Shown: positions 6,807 to 16,147, numbered from the stretch's first letter. The stretch is DNA of 64,000 nt from Leptospira soteropolitanensis (GCF_026151655.1 NZ_JAMQPN010000004.1:1-64000), one strand, 5' to 3'. Numbers and translations: made by a program. The notes: a model not told the origin generated them from the letters alone.

Positions 6807-7370
6807 ATGCGTATTTTATTTCTTTCGATCTTAGTTCCATTTTTATTTGTTAGTTGCTCTTCTGTTTCTTACCAAAAAATAGATAAAGCCAGGGCCACCA
6901 AACAGTGGGGAGTTTTGGAGGTCAAAGAAACGGCTCGCAGTATGAGCCATTCTTTATCGACATACTACAAATCAGATTTGAAGACCGGTTACTTAGAGTG
7001 GAAGGCAATTCAGAATTCTACCTCAGAACATATTGATACCAAACTCATTAGTAATGAAATTTTAAACCAACTCACAAAGGATAAGATTCCTTTTGTGGAC
7101 ACTTCTATCCGTGAGGAGGCAAGTGTGGAGATGGCTTTTGGGAAAACAGGAATGGTTTCGCCTGATTCTCGTTTGGCTGTGGGAAAATTTAAATCCCCTT
7201 CACATAAAATCAAAGGTGAAATCAATGAAGTGGTTAATTTCGAATCAGGATCTCGCATCCAATACATCACAGTGACACTTTTTCTTGTCAGTTTGGAAAC
7301 CAACCAAATTGTTTGGTCGGAACAAACAAACTTTTTAAAAACAAGTCGAGTAGAAGGTTATGGCCTTTGA
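6807..7370 (+). CDS. LpoB-like lipoprotein (penicillin-binding-protein activator family)
   Basis: The 187-residue product starts with a lipoprotein signal ending in LFVSC and a Ser-rich +2 region, so it is lipid-anchored. The rest matches the LpoB-type fold in outline: a helix-strand domain with a segment on maintaining and opposing strands and a C-terminal QIVWSEQ motif typical of this family. In enterobacteria LpoB activates PBP1b, and a comparable role here is inference. I chose ATG at 6807 because it starts the signal peptide directly; the frame can extend to a TTG at 6771. It converges with the COG3014-like lipoprotein gene and their 3' ends overlap by 13 bases, and the two families commonly neighbour each other. 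Confidence 0.8.
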   Translation: MRILFLSILVPFLFVSCSSVSYQKIDKARATKQWGVLEVKETARSMSHSLSTYYKSDLKTGYLEWKAIQNSTSEHIDTKLISNEILNQLTKDKIPFVDTSIREEASVEMAFGKTGMVSPDSRLAVGKFKSPSHKIKGEINEVVNFESGSRIQYITVTLFLVSLETNQIVWSEQTNFLKTSRVEGYGL

Positions 7371-8644
7371 TTGTCTGGGAAAAAACCAAATCGAACTTTG
7401 ACTTTACCCATAGCAGGGCTTAAAGTATAAGGTAAGTTATCTGGATTCATCTGAAGTTTGGGAGAGACGAGGTTTGACCTGGATTTTCCCATCCAAACAT
7501 ATTCTGGAAAAAACCTGACATAACGGTATTCGTCAGAGATATCCAAATCTTTTCTCATATTTCTCCTTGCATCATCGTAAGAAGTTTCAATCCAATCGGC
7601 ACCGAGTTTGAAACCATAGCCAATAATGACAAATCCCATTCCTATAGCTTGGCCCGAATTTGCTTCAGCTCCTAAATAAACGACACCTGCACCAAAGGCG
7701 ACAATCGTGGCACTGGCAAGGATGGCACCGGTGACTTTGACTGTTCCTTTGGTTCCTTCTTTTAAGGCACTGGCAGATACTAGTTGAAAGTATTTTGAAT
7801 CTTCGATAAGTTCGGAAATTGCATTATCTCGAGTTAGGTGACGTTCATACCATATTAAAGTATCTTTTTCTAATACAAGTGGAGTTTTAGTTCCGCCATC
7901 CACGAGAGAGAGTTGACTTTGTTTTCCTGATAAGCGGAATTTTAGATTTCGAAGTCCCCGAATGAAGTTTAGATTTACAGATGGATCCATTTCTGGTTCC
8001 GCACCTGGGCCTCCAAATATCAAAATGAATTCTTCATTTCCCGAAAATCTTTCATTTGCCAATGACCGAAGGGCGGCCGATTGGGGTTTTTGTTGGCTGG
8101 CTCTTCGAAAATCTACTTTTGCCTCTTCTATCGAACCAGTTGAGAGCCAAAGGGAAGCAAGTAATAGACGTAAGGTGGGGTCGTCAAATTGACCTTCTGC
8201 GCTCCATTCCCCACTGAGTAGGTTTCCCGCATACCGTGCTTGGATTTTTCCTTTTTCATATTCTCCTGCCCGCACGTAATACAAACCAAGAAGGATGTGT
8301 AGGTAGATGATTTCAGCTTCCGAGGCATAATATCCTTCTTCTGTTTCCATATAGAAAAACGATTTTAAAGATCTAGAAGCACTGAAACGAAGACGTTCTT
8401 TGCTATCATTGGCAAGTTGTTCCAGTTTTTTATAATTGGTTTCCCCTTTTAAAAATCCCAAATGGGCACGTTCGAGGATTCCAATAAAACCCTTTTTTTC
8501 TTTTGTCGGAAGGTAATCAATGGCATTTTCTAAATTGGCTTTTTTGTAAGCGCGGAGGGAGTCTTCATATTCTTGTCGTTTGGCGATACTTGTACATTGG
8601 ATACAGAGAAGTAAAAAAACAAAAGAAGAGAAGGATAGGCGCAT
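7358..8644 (-). CDS. COG3014-like TPR lipoprotein
   Basis: A 428-residue lipoprotein with signal and lipobox ending in LLLCIQC (Cys about residue 17). After the signal comes a run of helical repeats: YLPTKEKKGFIGILERAHLGFL, then helices with TPR-like spacing to about residue 210. A beta/hydrophobic region follows, with a Gly/Ala-rich membrane-like stretch near 300-345. The order resembles COG3014 proteins, which often sit next to LpoB-like lipoproteins, as here. The start codon lies in the loop of a perfect 10-bp hairpin (8631-8657) that also hides the ribosome-binding region, suggesting translational control. It follows purL on the same strand after 32 bases. Confidence 0.8.
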   Translation of the reverse strand: MRLSFSSFVFLLLCIQCTSIAKRQEYEDSLRAYKKANLENAIDYLPTKEKKGFIGILERAHLGFLKGETNYKKLEQLANDSKERLRFSASRSLKSFFYMETEEGYYASEAEIIYLHILLGLYYVRAGEYEKGKIQARYAGNLLSGEWSAEGQFDDPTLRLLLASLWLSTGSIEEAKVDFRRASQQKPQSAALRSLANERFSGNEEFILIFGGPGAEPEMDPSVNLNFIRGLRNLKFRLSGKQSQLSLVDGGTKTPLVLEKDTLIWYERHLTRDNAISELIEDSKYFQLVSASALKEGTKGTVKVTGAILASATIVAFGAGVVYLGAEANSGQAIGMGFVIIGYGFKLGADWIETSYDDARRNMRKDLDISDEYRYVRFFPEYVWMGKSRSNLVSPKLQMNPDNLPYTLSPAMGKVKVRFGFFPDNQRP

Positions 8645-8657
8645 TCGGCCTATCCTT
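8631..8657 (-). promoter_or_regulatory. Hairpin enclosing the start codon of the COG3014-like gene
   Basis: AAGGATAGGC (8631-8640) and GCCTATCCTT (8648-8657) form a perfect 10-bp stem with a 7-base loop. On the minus strand the loop holds the ATG (8644-8642). The upstream arm contains the AAGGATAGG ribosome-binding region and the downstream arm codes residues 2-5. It might also be read as a purL terminator, but no T-run follows. Confidence 0.5.
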
Positions 8658-8676
8658 TACGAAAAATTAGATTTGT

Positions 8677-10923
8677 CTATTCGAAATAAGCTTTCAGGCC
8701 TGATTCAAATTCTGCTTCTAAGGATTTGGCAGTCCATTCCCATTGGAATCCATTTCCTTTGACAGAAAGAGATGATTTGGAATTGGATTTCCCAAGAGTT
8801 GTAAAACCAAGTCCGGCTTTGGTGTATTTCTCTTTGACTTTTTCTTCGTCTTGGCTTAGAAAACTGATCACAAAAGATGCTCCCGTTTCACCAAAACAAA
8901 GTTCGTCTAGACGTTTGAAACTTTTTTGAAGTTCTTCTAGGTTTACTTCCAAACCTCTGTTTCCTGAAATCACAATTTTTGCCAGTGCCACAAGAAGGCC
9001 TCCAAGTGACAGGTCTTTGGCGGAAGTAAGAAGTCCTTCTTTACGGCAAGAGATGAGTGTGTCAATGGCCGCTTTTTCCTTTGAGAGAGAAATGGTTGGA
9101 ATTTTCCCTGTATCAAGGCCATGAAACTTATAAAGGTATTCGGAGGCAGAGATAGTGGGTTGGAATTCACCCACAAGGGCATACAAAACTTCTTCTTTTG
9201 TGCGAGGGTAAGTGTGAAGTCCTTTTGCTACATCATCAATTACTCCCACCATACCAATGGTAGGTGTTGGAAACACTGGTCCTTCTGGGGATTCATTGTA
9301 GAAAGAAACGTTTCCTCCCGTCACGGGAAGTCCAAGGAAACGACATGCATCCCCAAGACCTCTCACACATTCACTAAAGATATAATAGTTTTCTGGGATG
9401 TAGGGATTTCCAAAGTTCAGGTTGTTTGTGACCCCGTAAGGTTCTGCACCCGTGGAGGCAACGTTTCTTGCTGATTCACAAACGGCAATTTGTGCCCCTT
9501 CGTATGGATTTAAGTAGGTGTAACGCGAGTTACAGTCTGTGGCGACAGCAATTCCTTTTTTGGTACCAGGAATGCGTACAAGACCTCCGTCTTCCCCAGG
9601 CTCTACCACTTTCACAAGTCCCACTTCAGTATCATACTGCTCATAGAGAGGTCGTCTGGAGCTGATATTTAAAGAAGAGAGAAGGGTATTTAATGTTTGG
9701 GAAACTGTATCTTTAGACAAATCATTGATTTTGTTTGGATCAAACTTTGTCACCTCATCAAGGTAAGCTGGTCTTTTTTCTTCTCTCACATACCTTGGAG
9801 CCCCACCACCGAGTACGAGTGAGTCTGCCGGAATTTCTGCTTTGAGTTTTCCGTCTTTTCTGATTTTAAGGATTCCGTCTCCGGTGACAGTACCAATCTC
9901 TACTGCATTCAGGCCCCATTTGTGAAAGATAGAAACTAGCTCTTCTTCCTTTCCTGTTTCCGGAATGACAAGCATTCGTTCTTGGGATTCGGAAAGCATG
10001 ATTTCGTAGGCGTTCATATCCGATTCCCGTAAAGGAACTTTGTCTAAGTCCACATCCATACCGGTTTTTCCTTTCGCACTCATCTCGGATGTGGCACAAG
10101 AAATTCCGGCAGCCCCCATATCTTGGATGCCCACAAGGAGATTTTTTTGGATGGCTTCGAGGGATGCTTCCATCAGAAGTTTTTCCATAAAGGGATCGCC
10201 CACTTGGACGGCAGATCTTTTTTCTTCCGATTCTTTGGTGAGGTCTTTGGAGGCAAAACTTGCGCCGTGGATTCCATCCCGACCTGTGGTGGCTCCGACA
10301 ATATATACTTTATTTCCCACCTTACCTTTGGTAGAGGCAGAAGCCATTTGGTCATGGCGTGCAATTCCCACTGTCATGGCATTCACGAGTGGATTTTTGG
10401 TAAATGTAGGATGGATGAAAAGTTCTCCACCACCAACAGCAATCCCAAGAGAGTTTCCGTAATCACCGATTCCTTTGACTGCGCGTGTGAGTAAATACTT
10501 GTTACGCGCTTCTTTTGGGTCACCAAACCGAAGTGAGTTGAGGGAAGTTATGGGACGAGCTCCCATAGTGAAAATATCTCGCATGATCCCACCAACACCA
10601 GTCGCCGCACCTTGGTAAGGTTCTACGGCTGTTGGGTGGTTGTGGCTTTCAATTTTGAAGACAACGGCAAGACCATCCCCAATGTCCATAGCTCCTGCAT
10701 TTTCTTCTCCCGCTTGGGCCAGAAGTTTCTCTGACTTAGTGGGAAGGGTTTTTAATTTTAAAATTGAATTTTTATAAGAGCAGTGTTCCGACCACATGGC
10801 GGAGAAGATTCCAAGCTCTGTGGAGTTAGGCATTCTTCCTAAGATCTTTTGGATCTCTACAAATTCAGTTTCCGTAAGTCCGTGTTCTTTTGCATCTTCC
10901 AGACTAACTTTCTCTTTTTCCAT
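8677..10923 (-). CDS. purL: Phosphoribosylformylglycinamidine synthase, small-type PurL
   Basis: It catalyses the ATP-dependent conversion of FGAR to FGAM in purine synthesis, using ammonia delivered by PurQ with PurS. The 748 residues fit the small PurL rather than the 1,300-residue fused form, so purS and purQ must lie elsewhere. Conserved marks include SEHCSYK (45-51), the GVGGIMRDIF segment near 110-119, GIQDMGAAGIS in the first half and GGNVSFYNE in the second, the last two being paired ATP/FGAR-binding regions. Translation starts with ATG at 10923. The flavin reductase gene lies just upstream on the same strand (9 bases), so the two may be co-transcribed. Confidence 0.97.
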   Translation of the reverse strand: MEKEKVSLEDAKEHGLTETEFVEIQKILGRMPNSTELGIFSAMWSEHCSYKNSILKLKTLPTKSEKLLAQAGEENAGAMDIGDGLAVVFKIESHNHPTAVEPYQGAATGVGGIMRDIFTMGARPITSLNSLRFGDPKEARNKYLLTRAVKGIGDYGNSLGIAVGGGELFIHPTFTKNPLVNAMTVGIARHDQMASASTKGKVGNKVYIVGATTGRDGIHGASFASKDLTKESEEKRSAVQVGDPFMEKLLMEASLEAIQKNLLVGIQDMGAAGISCATSEMSAKGKTGMDVDLDKVPLRESDMNAYEIMLSESQERMLVIPETGKEEELVSIFHKWGLNAVEIGTVTGDGILKIRKDGKLKAEIPADSLVLGGGAPRYVREEKRPAYLDEVTKFDPNKINDLSKDTVSQTLNTLLSSLNISSRRPLYEQYDTEVGLVKVVEPGEDGGLVRIPGTKKGIAVATDCNSRYTYLNPYEGAQIAVCESARNVASTGAEPYGVTNNLNFGNPYIPENYYIFSECVRGLGDACRFLGLPVTGGNVSFYNESPEGPVFPTPTIGMVGVIDDVAKGLHTYPRTKEEVLYALVGEFQPTISASEYLYKFHGLDTGKIPTISLSKEKAAIDTLISCRKEGLLTSAKDLSLGGLLVALAKIVISGNRGLEVNLEELQKSFKRLDELCFGETGASFVISFLSQDEEKVKEKYTKAGLGFTTLGKSNSKSSLSVKGNGFQWEWTAKSLEAEFESGLKAYFE

Positions 10924-10932
10924 ACTGATTCC

Positions 10933-11412
10933 TTAAACAAGTTCTCTATAATTGCGATTGAAATAGAGGAGGGGAGATCCTTCTTTCGTCACTACTGCTT
11001 CCACAAGACCAATGAAAATCCAGTGGTCCCCACAATCGATGGTTTGGTTCACTGTACAGTCAAGTGAGGCCAACGAATCTGGTAAAACTGGGGCTCCGGT
11101 GGAGAGGGTTACTGGTTTTAGTCCTTCCAAAACAACCGCTTTGTCCAGGGAACCAGAAGCAAAATCAGCGGAAATTTGTTTTTGTTCGGAAGAAAGAATA
11201 TTCACCACGAAGTTTCCTGCTTTTTCGATGGGTTCTTTGGCGCTGGAATCTTTTGCCAAACAGAATAAAACTAACGGTGGTTCTAAGGAAACAGAAGAAA
11301 AACTAGAAACAGTGACTCCTCCCTTTTTTAAGTCAGAAGCATAAGTGATCACACACACGCCACTGGCCCATCGGGAAAGTGAAGATTTAAATTGGTCTAT
11401 CGATGCCGGCAT
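10933..11412 (-). CDS. Flavin reductase-like (FMN-binding split-barrel) protein
   Basis: The 159-residue product matches the flavin reductase-like domain: N-terminal LSRWASGVCVITY, GGVTVSSFSSVSLEPPLVLFCL (the flavin-binding strand-turn), FVVNILSSEQ, and DHWIFIGLVEAV near the C terminus. Proteins of this group bind FMN and reduce flavin with NAD(P)H, often for a two-component monooxygenase; the real substrate is unknown. The true start is ATG at 11412, because GGAGG stands 6 bases before it. The frame extends to 11526, but that part overlaps the divergent promoter region. It is divergent from the Fur-family gene at 11517, with 104 bases between. Confidence 0.88.
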   Translation of the reverse strand: MPASIDQFKSSLSRWASGVCVITYASDLKKGGVTVSSFSSVSLEPPLVLFCLAKDSSAKEPIEKAGNFVVNILSSEQKQISADFASGSLDKAVVLEGLKPVTLSTGAPVLPDSLASLDCTVNQTIDCGDHWIFIGLVEAVVTKEGSPLLYFNRNYRELV

Positions 11413-11516
11413 AAAGCCTCCGTATTGACAAATATCAATTTCTGGAAGGATTCTAAAAACTAAATTCCATTTGACCCATTGATTATTTACGAGTGATTTA
11501 GGGTTAAGGCAATGGT

Positions 11517-11891
11517 ATGAAAGCACTCACAAAACATAGAGAACTTATTTTTAATGACCTAAGAGAAAGAAAAGACCACCCGACAGCAAAGATGGTTTTT
11601 GAATCGGTAAGGGGAAAGGCTGACAAAATTAGTTTCGCCACTGTTTACAATTCTTTGGAATACTTGGTAGAACACAAAATGGTAAACAAACTGAATATCG
11701 AGTCGGATTCCGTTCGTTATGATGCCTTTTTGGATGACCATTCGCATTTACTCTGCACAGAATGTGGGAAGGTTTTGGATGTGGCTCCCTTAAAGTTAAG
11801 CACAGACACAGATTTGCAGAGCCTAGGTTTCCAAGTCAAACACGTGGACATCGTAGTGACAGGGACCTGTTCTTCTTGTAATTCTCTGTAA
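11517..11891 (+). CDS. Fur/PerR-family metal-dependent regulator
   Basis: The 124-residue length and architecture fit the Fur family. An N-terminal winged helix (about residues 1-70, recognition region KISFATVYNSLEYL) is followed by a dimerisation domain with HSHLLCTECGK (C80, C83) and CSSCN (C118, C121), the structural zinc-binding pairs. A PerR-like peroxide sensor or a Fur-like iron sensor are both possible and I cannot decide from the sequence. It is divergent from a flavin reductase gene, with which it shares a 104-base control region. Downstream a hairpin (11900-11920) precedes mutL. Confidence 0.9.
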   Translation: MKALTKHRELIFNDLRERKDHPTAKMVFESVRGKADKISFATVYNSLEYLVEHKMVNKLNIESDSVRYDAFLDDHSHLLCTECGKVLDVAPLKLSTDTDLQSLGFQVKHVDIVVTGTCSSCNSL

Positions 11892-11899
11892 TTTTTTAT

Positions 11900-11920
11900 G
11901 GATAGGGAGGTTCCCTATCC
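11900..11920 (+). other. 9-bp hairpin between the Fur-family gene and mutL
   Basis: GGATAGGGA (11900-11908) and TCCCTATCC (11912-11920) form a perfect stem with a 3-base loop, 8 bases past one stop and 12 bases before the mutL ATG. No T-run follows, so it is not a textbook terminator. It may be an mRNA stabiliser, or an element affecting mutL translation, since mutL has no clear ribosome-binding site. Confidence 0.4.
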
Positions 11921-11932
11921 CATGATTGTCCT

Positions 11933-13750
11933 ATGGGCATCATTCATTCACTTTCGGCGGATCTTATCAACCAAATTGCCGCCGGAGAGGTGATTGAGTC
12001 CACACATTCCATTCTCAAAGAACTCATCGAAAATTCCATCGATGCCGGTGCCACAAAAATCGAAATTGCTACCGATTCTGCAGGCTTTGGTCGTATCCTT
12101 GTTTCCGACAATGGACATGGAATCCAAAAAGAGGATTTGCCTCTTGCCATCAAACGTTATGCCACTTCTAAAATCCAAGACTTTCATGACTTAGAACATC
12201 TATTTACCTTTGGGTTTCGGGGAGAGGCTTTGGCATCCATTGCTTCTGTTTCTCGGATGGTTTTGGAATCCGGGACAGAGGGAAATCGCACCGCCTACCG
12301 CGTGATAGTCGAAGAAGGAAAAATTGTAAAAGAAGAAGAGATTCCTTTTTTCCTAGGAACCAAAATTGAAATCAAAGATTTATTTTATAATACACCTGTT
12401 AGGCGTAAATTCTTAAAAACTGAAACGGGAGAAGAGAAAAAAAATAGGGCACGAGTCCAAACTATGGCAGTCTCCGAACCAAAGATCGGGTTTCGGTATT
12501 TACAGAATGGAAAGGAAGTTTTGAATGTAGTTCCCGAAGAGGGCTTCGAACGTGTGTTATCTGTTTATGGCGAAAATTTACGGGATCATCTTTTGCCAGT
12601 GAATTCCAGCCGCAATGGAATGACCCTTCGTGGTTGGATTTCCCATCCGGATTTTTATAAATCGTCCCGCACTGGCCAATTTTTCTTTGTGAACAACCGT
12701 TCTGTGGAACTGAAATTCTCCGCACAAATTCTCAAACGTTGTTATGGGGAACTTCTGCCAAGTGGCGCCTTTCCTTATGCGTATCTTTTTTTCGACCTTC
12801 CTCGTGAGTTTGTGGATGTGAATGTCCATCCACAAAAAAAAGAGGTTCGGTTTTTATCAGAAGAAACCATTACAGGAATTTTATTCCAAGGGATCACAGA
12901 AGTGTTACGAACCTCCACCCCTGTGGAATTTTTAGAAATGCGTCGAAGACTTTCTATGCCGATTCCATATGAAAATCGTGGGGGCGAGGGAGGAGGTTCT
13001 GGTTTTGCTGGCCCAGGATTTGGATTTGGACAAGGGATGTTTCAAAACCTCCAAACCGATGGAGACACACTGATTGGACCAAGTTCCATTGAAAGTAGGC
13101 CAGGATTTTCCCTGGAAGGAATGGGTGCGGGAACCAATTTGCATTTGTTAGGGGATCATCTTGTAAAACACAATTTGTTTGTTCCTAAAAAACATTATGG
13201 GGTTTTGTTTGAAACCTTTATCCTGGCAGAAGCCGAGGACGGACTCTATATCATCGACCAACATACCGCTCACGAAAGGATTCGTTACGAAGAAGTATTA
13301 AGGGATCTAAAGTCCAAAGCGTATAAGTCGCAAAGTCTACTCACACCCATTCGCCTGGAACTGACAAAAGAAGAAGCCGAAGAGATGTTAGAAGAACGAA
13401 CTTCATTTTTGGAACTAGGCATCACACTCGAACCATTTTCAGGAGGGACCATTCTCATCCGAGAAGTTCCATCCTACATAGATCCGGGGAAAGAAACAGA
13501 AACCATTTTGGATTTATGGGAAAGGTTCAAACAAAAAGATCCGGAAGACAAAGAACTCTATGATGAAATGGCAAAATGTGTGGCCTGTCGTTCTGCCATC
13601 AAAAAGGGAGACCAAGTCTCTGATGCCATCATCGGAGAACTTTTACAAAGATTGTCCTATTGTGAAAACCCGTCTCTTTGTCCCCACGGCCGACCGACTC
13701 TCATCAAACTCACAAGAAAAGATCTAGAAACCATGTTTCATAGGATCTAG
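11933..13750 (+). CDS. mutL: DNA mismatch repair endonuclease MutL
   Basis: MutL couples MutS mismatch recognition to strand incision. The 605-residue protein has the GHKL ATPase N terminus: INQIAAGEV (13-21), [17 protein letters not shown] and [11 protein letters not shown] Gly-rich, poorly conserved linker (around residues 335-395) joins the C-terminal endonuclease domain. That domain has [12 protein letters not shown] (442 onward), where the family has DQHAxxE with Thr for the usual Ala, and a CPHGRP motif near the end. So it is the nicking form of MutL, as expected in a bacterium without MutH. It starts with ATG at 11933 after a short hairpin and has no strong ribosome-binding site. Confidence 0.97.
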   Translation: MGIIHSLSADLINQIAAGEVIESTHSILKELIENSIDAGATKIEIATDSAGFGRILVSDNGHGIQKEDLPLAIKRYATSKIQDFHDLEHLFTFGFRGEALASIASVSRMVLESGTEGNRTAYRVIVEEGKIVKEEEIPFFLGTKIEIKDLFYNTPVRRKFLKTETGEEKKNRARVQTMAVSEPKIGFRYLQNGKEVLNVVPEEGFERVLSVYGENLRDHLLPVNSSRNGMTLRGWISHPDFYKSSRTGQFFFVNNRSVELKFSAQILKRCYGELLPSGAFPYAYLFFDLPREFVDVNVHPQKKEVRFLSEETITGILFQGITEVLRTSTPVEFLEMRRRLSMPIPYENRGGEGGGSGFAGPGFGFGQGMFQNLQTDGDTLIGPSSIESRPGFSLEGMGAGTNLHLLGDHLVKHNLFVPKKHYGVLFETFILAEAEDGLYIIDQHTAHERIRYEEVLRDLKSKAYKSQSLLTPIRLELTKEEAEEMLEERTSFLELGITLEPFSGGTILIREVPSYIDPGKETETILDLWERFKQKDPEDKELYDEMAKCVACRSAIKKGDQVSDAIIGELLQRLSYCENPSLCPHGRPTLIKLTRKDLETMFHRI

Positions 13751-13838
13751 AACCTAGAGGAAAGAACCGAAAAACATTGATAGAATTCTCGGATTCGAAA
13801 TTCTAGGCCTCATGCCACGCCCCCTAGAAGGCAAAAAT

Positions 13839-14417
13839 ATGACCCTGCGGGAGAAGGAAAAAATCCTTCTCCAAAAGATCAAAGCAGGGGATCCGACTGC
13901 CTATATGACCTTAGTGTCCCCTTTCCGAGAACGATTGTTCCGCAAAGCCGTTTCCATGGTAAAAGATGGAGATGATGCGGAGGATATTGTCCAAGACGCC
14001 CTGATTTCTGGTTATAAATCCATCCAAAACTTCCGTGCGGAAGCTGGGGTCTATACTTGGCTCTACCGTATTGTGGTGAATAAATCCAAAGATTTGCTTG
14101 CAAAGAAGAAACGAGGTCGGGAAAAACCTATGGATGACTCGGGAGATAACCAATTTGTGGATTCTCGTGTCGGATATGAAAAAAAATTGGAACTTTCTGA
14201 GGAGTCTCGTTATCTAATGGATAAGATTGCACTCTTAGAAGATTCCTACAAACAGGTTTTGGAACTTCGTTATTTCGAAAATCTTTCGTATAACGAGATT
14301 GCTGAGATCATGGAATGTAACGTAGGTACTGTTAAGAGTCGTCTCTTCAAGGCGAAGGAGTTTTTAAAGCACCTCATCCAGAAAGACGAAAAGGGAGAAG
14401 GGTTCTTTGAAAAATAA
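13839..14417 (+). CDS. ECF-type RNA polymerase sigma factor
   Basis: About 192 residues from ATG at 13839. Region 2 is seen in FRKAVSMVKDGDDAEDIVQDAL and YTWLYRIVVN, and region 4 in YKQVLELRYFENLSYNEIAEIMECNVGTVKSRL, a helix-turn-helix. There is no region 1 or 3, as in ECF sigma factors. I prefer this ATG over an upstream one at 13812 because AGAAGG stands 7 bases before it. The next gene overlaps the end of this one and codes a membrane protein with the layout of an anti-sigma factor. The pair probably responds to envelope stress, but the signal and target genes are unknown. Confidence 0.93.
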   Translation: MTLREKEKILLQKIKAGDPTAYMTLVSPFRERLFRKAVSMVKDGDDAEDIVQDALISGYKSIQNFRAEAGVYTWLYRIVVNKSKDLLAKKKRGREKPMDDSGDNQFVDSRVGYEKKLELSEESRYLMDKIALLEDSYKQVLELRYFENLSYNEIAEIMECNVGTVKSRLFKAKEFLKHLIQKDEKGEGFFEK

Positions 14418-14976
14418 GTTTATGAGTTTAAAAGATTGGTTTCGTTCACAATATCCAGGTCTCTTTCCAGAAGAGACAGACAGTGTGGTTTTGGAAAATA
14501 AGATTTGTTCTCTTTTCCAAAGGGTAAAGGAAAAGGAAGATACCATCCTTCCCCGGATGTCTGAAGACTTCGACATTCGCTTACTGAACCTCCTTGAATC
14601 CGTTACCTTTGACAAACCAAACCAAAAGATCTCCTTCACATTCCGCGATTTAATTGAAAACCGAACGGTTCAATATTCCTTCTCTGCCGTAATGGCTTTA
14701 AGTCTTGTCTTTGTTCTTGCCACTAGGAACTCCCAAGAAACCACAATTTCTGGAAATGATACGGCAGGTGTTGTGATTGAACAAAACAATTACCAATACG
14801 AACCTACAAGCCTTGATCTGAATGAATCCTACCAGAAACGTATGTTACTGGATCATTTGCGTTCGGCTCCAGGTTCTGTTTATGGACTTCGTGAGTTAGA
14901 ATTGTATTATGAAAAAACAGGAAGAGAGTCTGCTGCAGACGAACTTCGCCTTCTCATTGAATCTGTCGAAAGATAG
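14407..14976 (+). CDS. Putative membrane-bound anti-sigma factor
   Basis: The 189-residue product overlaps the ECF sigma gene by 11 bases and starts at TTG 14407, or at ATG 14422 if shorter. It has a soluble N-terminal half (residues 1-80) rich in charged helices. One membrane segment (about 90-105, VMALSLVFVLA) is followed by a C-terminal half on the far side of the membrane. This is the topology of anti-sigma factors that hold their sigma partner at the inner membrane. I do not recognise a named anti-sigma domain, so the assignment rests on topology and gene order. Confidence 0.7.
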   Translation: MKNKFMSLKDWFRSQYPGLFPEETDSVVLENKICSLFQRVKEKEDTILPRMSEDFDIRLLNLLESVTFDKPNQKISFTFRDLIENRTVQYSFSAVMALSLVFVLATRNSQETTISGNDTAGVVIEQNNYQYEPTSLDLNESYQKRMLLDHLRSAPGSVYGLRELELYYEKTGRESAADELRLLIESVER

Positions 14977-14979
14977 ATT

Positions 14980-15852
14980 TTAAACAAACCCCTTGGCAAA
15001 TTGGACGGCATCCCTAGAGCGGATGTCGTCAGCAGAATGGAGGATGGCCAAAGCAAATTGTTCCATCCTTGCTTCTAGACGAAAACTACCTCCACTTCTT
15101 TCTTTGCTGTCCGCAAGTCTCTTTAGTTCTGAAAACCAAATTTGAATGGTGGTTTCGTCTTTTTTGATTGTAGGTCGAAAGATCCCTTCTCTCCAAGCAA
15201 GGACAGGAACGAGTTCTTTCATTTCGTCTTCCTTTTTCGTCATTTCAATGGCTTTTTGGATGAGGGTGAGAAGGGGTGGCCAACGAACGATTGTATGGGG
15301 AAAAAGTTGAGGATCATTTAAAAAAGCGGTGCGGTAGGTTTCGATTCCTTCCCTTTCATTTCCTGTCATCACTTGTGTTTCTGCTAAATAATACTGAAGT
15401 ACGGGTGATTGTTTGTTTCCCCCATAGAGTAAAACTTCCAATGCCATTCCATAGTCTTTGATTTTGATGAGGCAAACGGCAAGGTCACGTAACAGGTCTT
15501 TGTCGAGAGCATTGGCACCTTCCCATTGGTAAGCCAATTTTAGGTGGTCGCGTGCTTCTTTTAAGATGCAGTCTTGGGTGACAAAAAAACTATCGGTGGT
15601 ATGATATCCACGTTTTCTGATTTCCGATTCAAAATCAGCAAAGAATCCAAGGAGTAGTTTGCCCCTTTCTTTTCCTTCTCTGGTTTTTAGAATTAAATCA
15701 AGCCTATGATCCCAAAAACTGGCTATATAATATCCGCTGATGGTAGCAAGGTCTTCTGGATCTCGATCCAGAAGTACGGAATAAAGAGATTTTGCAGTTT
15801 CAAACTCACCATTGGAAAGATAAGTGAGTGCTTCTTCCGACTTCTGAATCAT
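14980..15852 (-). CDS. TPR-repeat protein, unknown function
   Basis: A 290-residue protein built of tetratricopeptide-like helices: EALTYLSNGEFETAKSLYSVLL (about residues 7-28), then further paired helices near 110-165 (DLAVCLIKIKDYGMALEVLL) and 150-175. There is no signal peptide or membrane segment, so it is likely cytoplasmic. TPRs mediate protein-protein contacts. It converges with the anti-sigma gene with only 3 bases between stops. It lies 7 bases downstream of hpf on the same strand, so the two may be co-transcribed. Confidence 0.8.
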   Translation of the reverse strand: MIQKSEEALTYLSNGEFETAKSLYSVLLDRDPEDLATISGYYIASFWDHRLDLILKTREGKERGKLLLGFFADFESEIRKRGYHTTDSFFVTQDCILKEARDHLKLAYQWEGANALDKDLLRDLAVCLIKIKDYGMALEVLLYGGNKQSPVLQYYLAETQVMTGNEREGIETYRTAFLNDPQLFPHTIVRWPPLLTLIQKAIEMTKKEDEMKELVPVLAWREGIFRPTIKKDETTIQIWFSELKRLADSKERSGGSFRLEARMEQFALAILHSADDIRSRDAVQFAKGFV

Positions 15853-15859
15853 AAGAGAC

Positions 15860-16147
15860 TTAGTGTTGGCTTTTTTTATCGTGGTGTTTGCTTACTTGAG
15901 AAAGGATTTTGTCTTCCAATCCATCGATACAAACATAAACATCTTTGTCTTGGTTGTGTGCATTAAAATTGGTGCCATCAGCGTGTAACTTTAAGTTAGA
16001 GCTAATTTCTCCATGAATGGCTTCAAATGATACTTCGCAGGATACGATTTTTTGAACGTATTTTGTAACTCTTTCTAGTTTTTCGTCCGCATATTTTTCA
16101 GCGGCTTCGGAGCGGTCTAAGTGTTTCCAGGTATAATTGATTTTCAT
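15860..16147 (-). CDS. hpf: Short-form ribosome hibernation promoting factor (HPF/RaiA family)
   Basis: The 95-residue product fits the short HPF/RaiA family: MKINYTWKHLDRSEAAEKYADEKLERV at the start, then CEVSFEAIHGEISSNLKLHADGTNFNAHNQDKDVYVCIDGLEDKILSQV. The fold binds the 30S decoding region and keeps stalled ribosomes inactive in poor conditions. ATG at 16147 is preferred; the longer frame starts at TTG 16159. It lies upstream of a TPR gene on the same strand and divergent from the DUF4912 gene. Confidence 0.92.
   Translation of the reverse strand: MKINYTWKHLDRSEAAEKYADEKLERVTKYVQKIVSCEVSFEAIHGEISSNLKLHADGTNFNAHNQDKDVYVCIDGLEDKILSQVSKHHDKKSQH

Noticed and set aside
11413..11516. A Fur box in the divergent region
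   Set aside because: No clear 19-base palindrome of the expected form was found; only AT-rich sequence and TTGACA-like hexamers.
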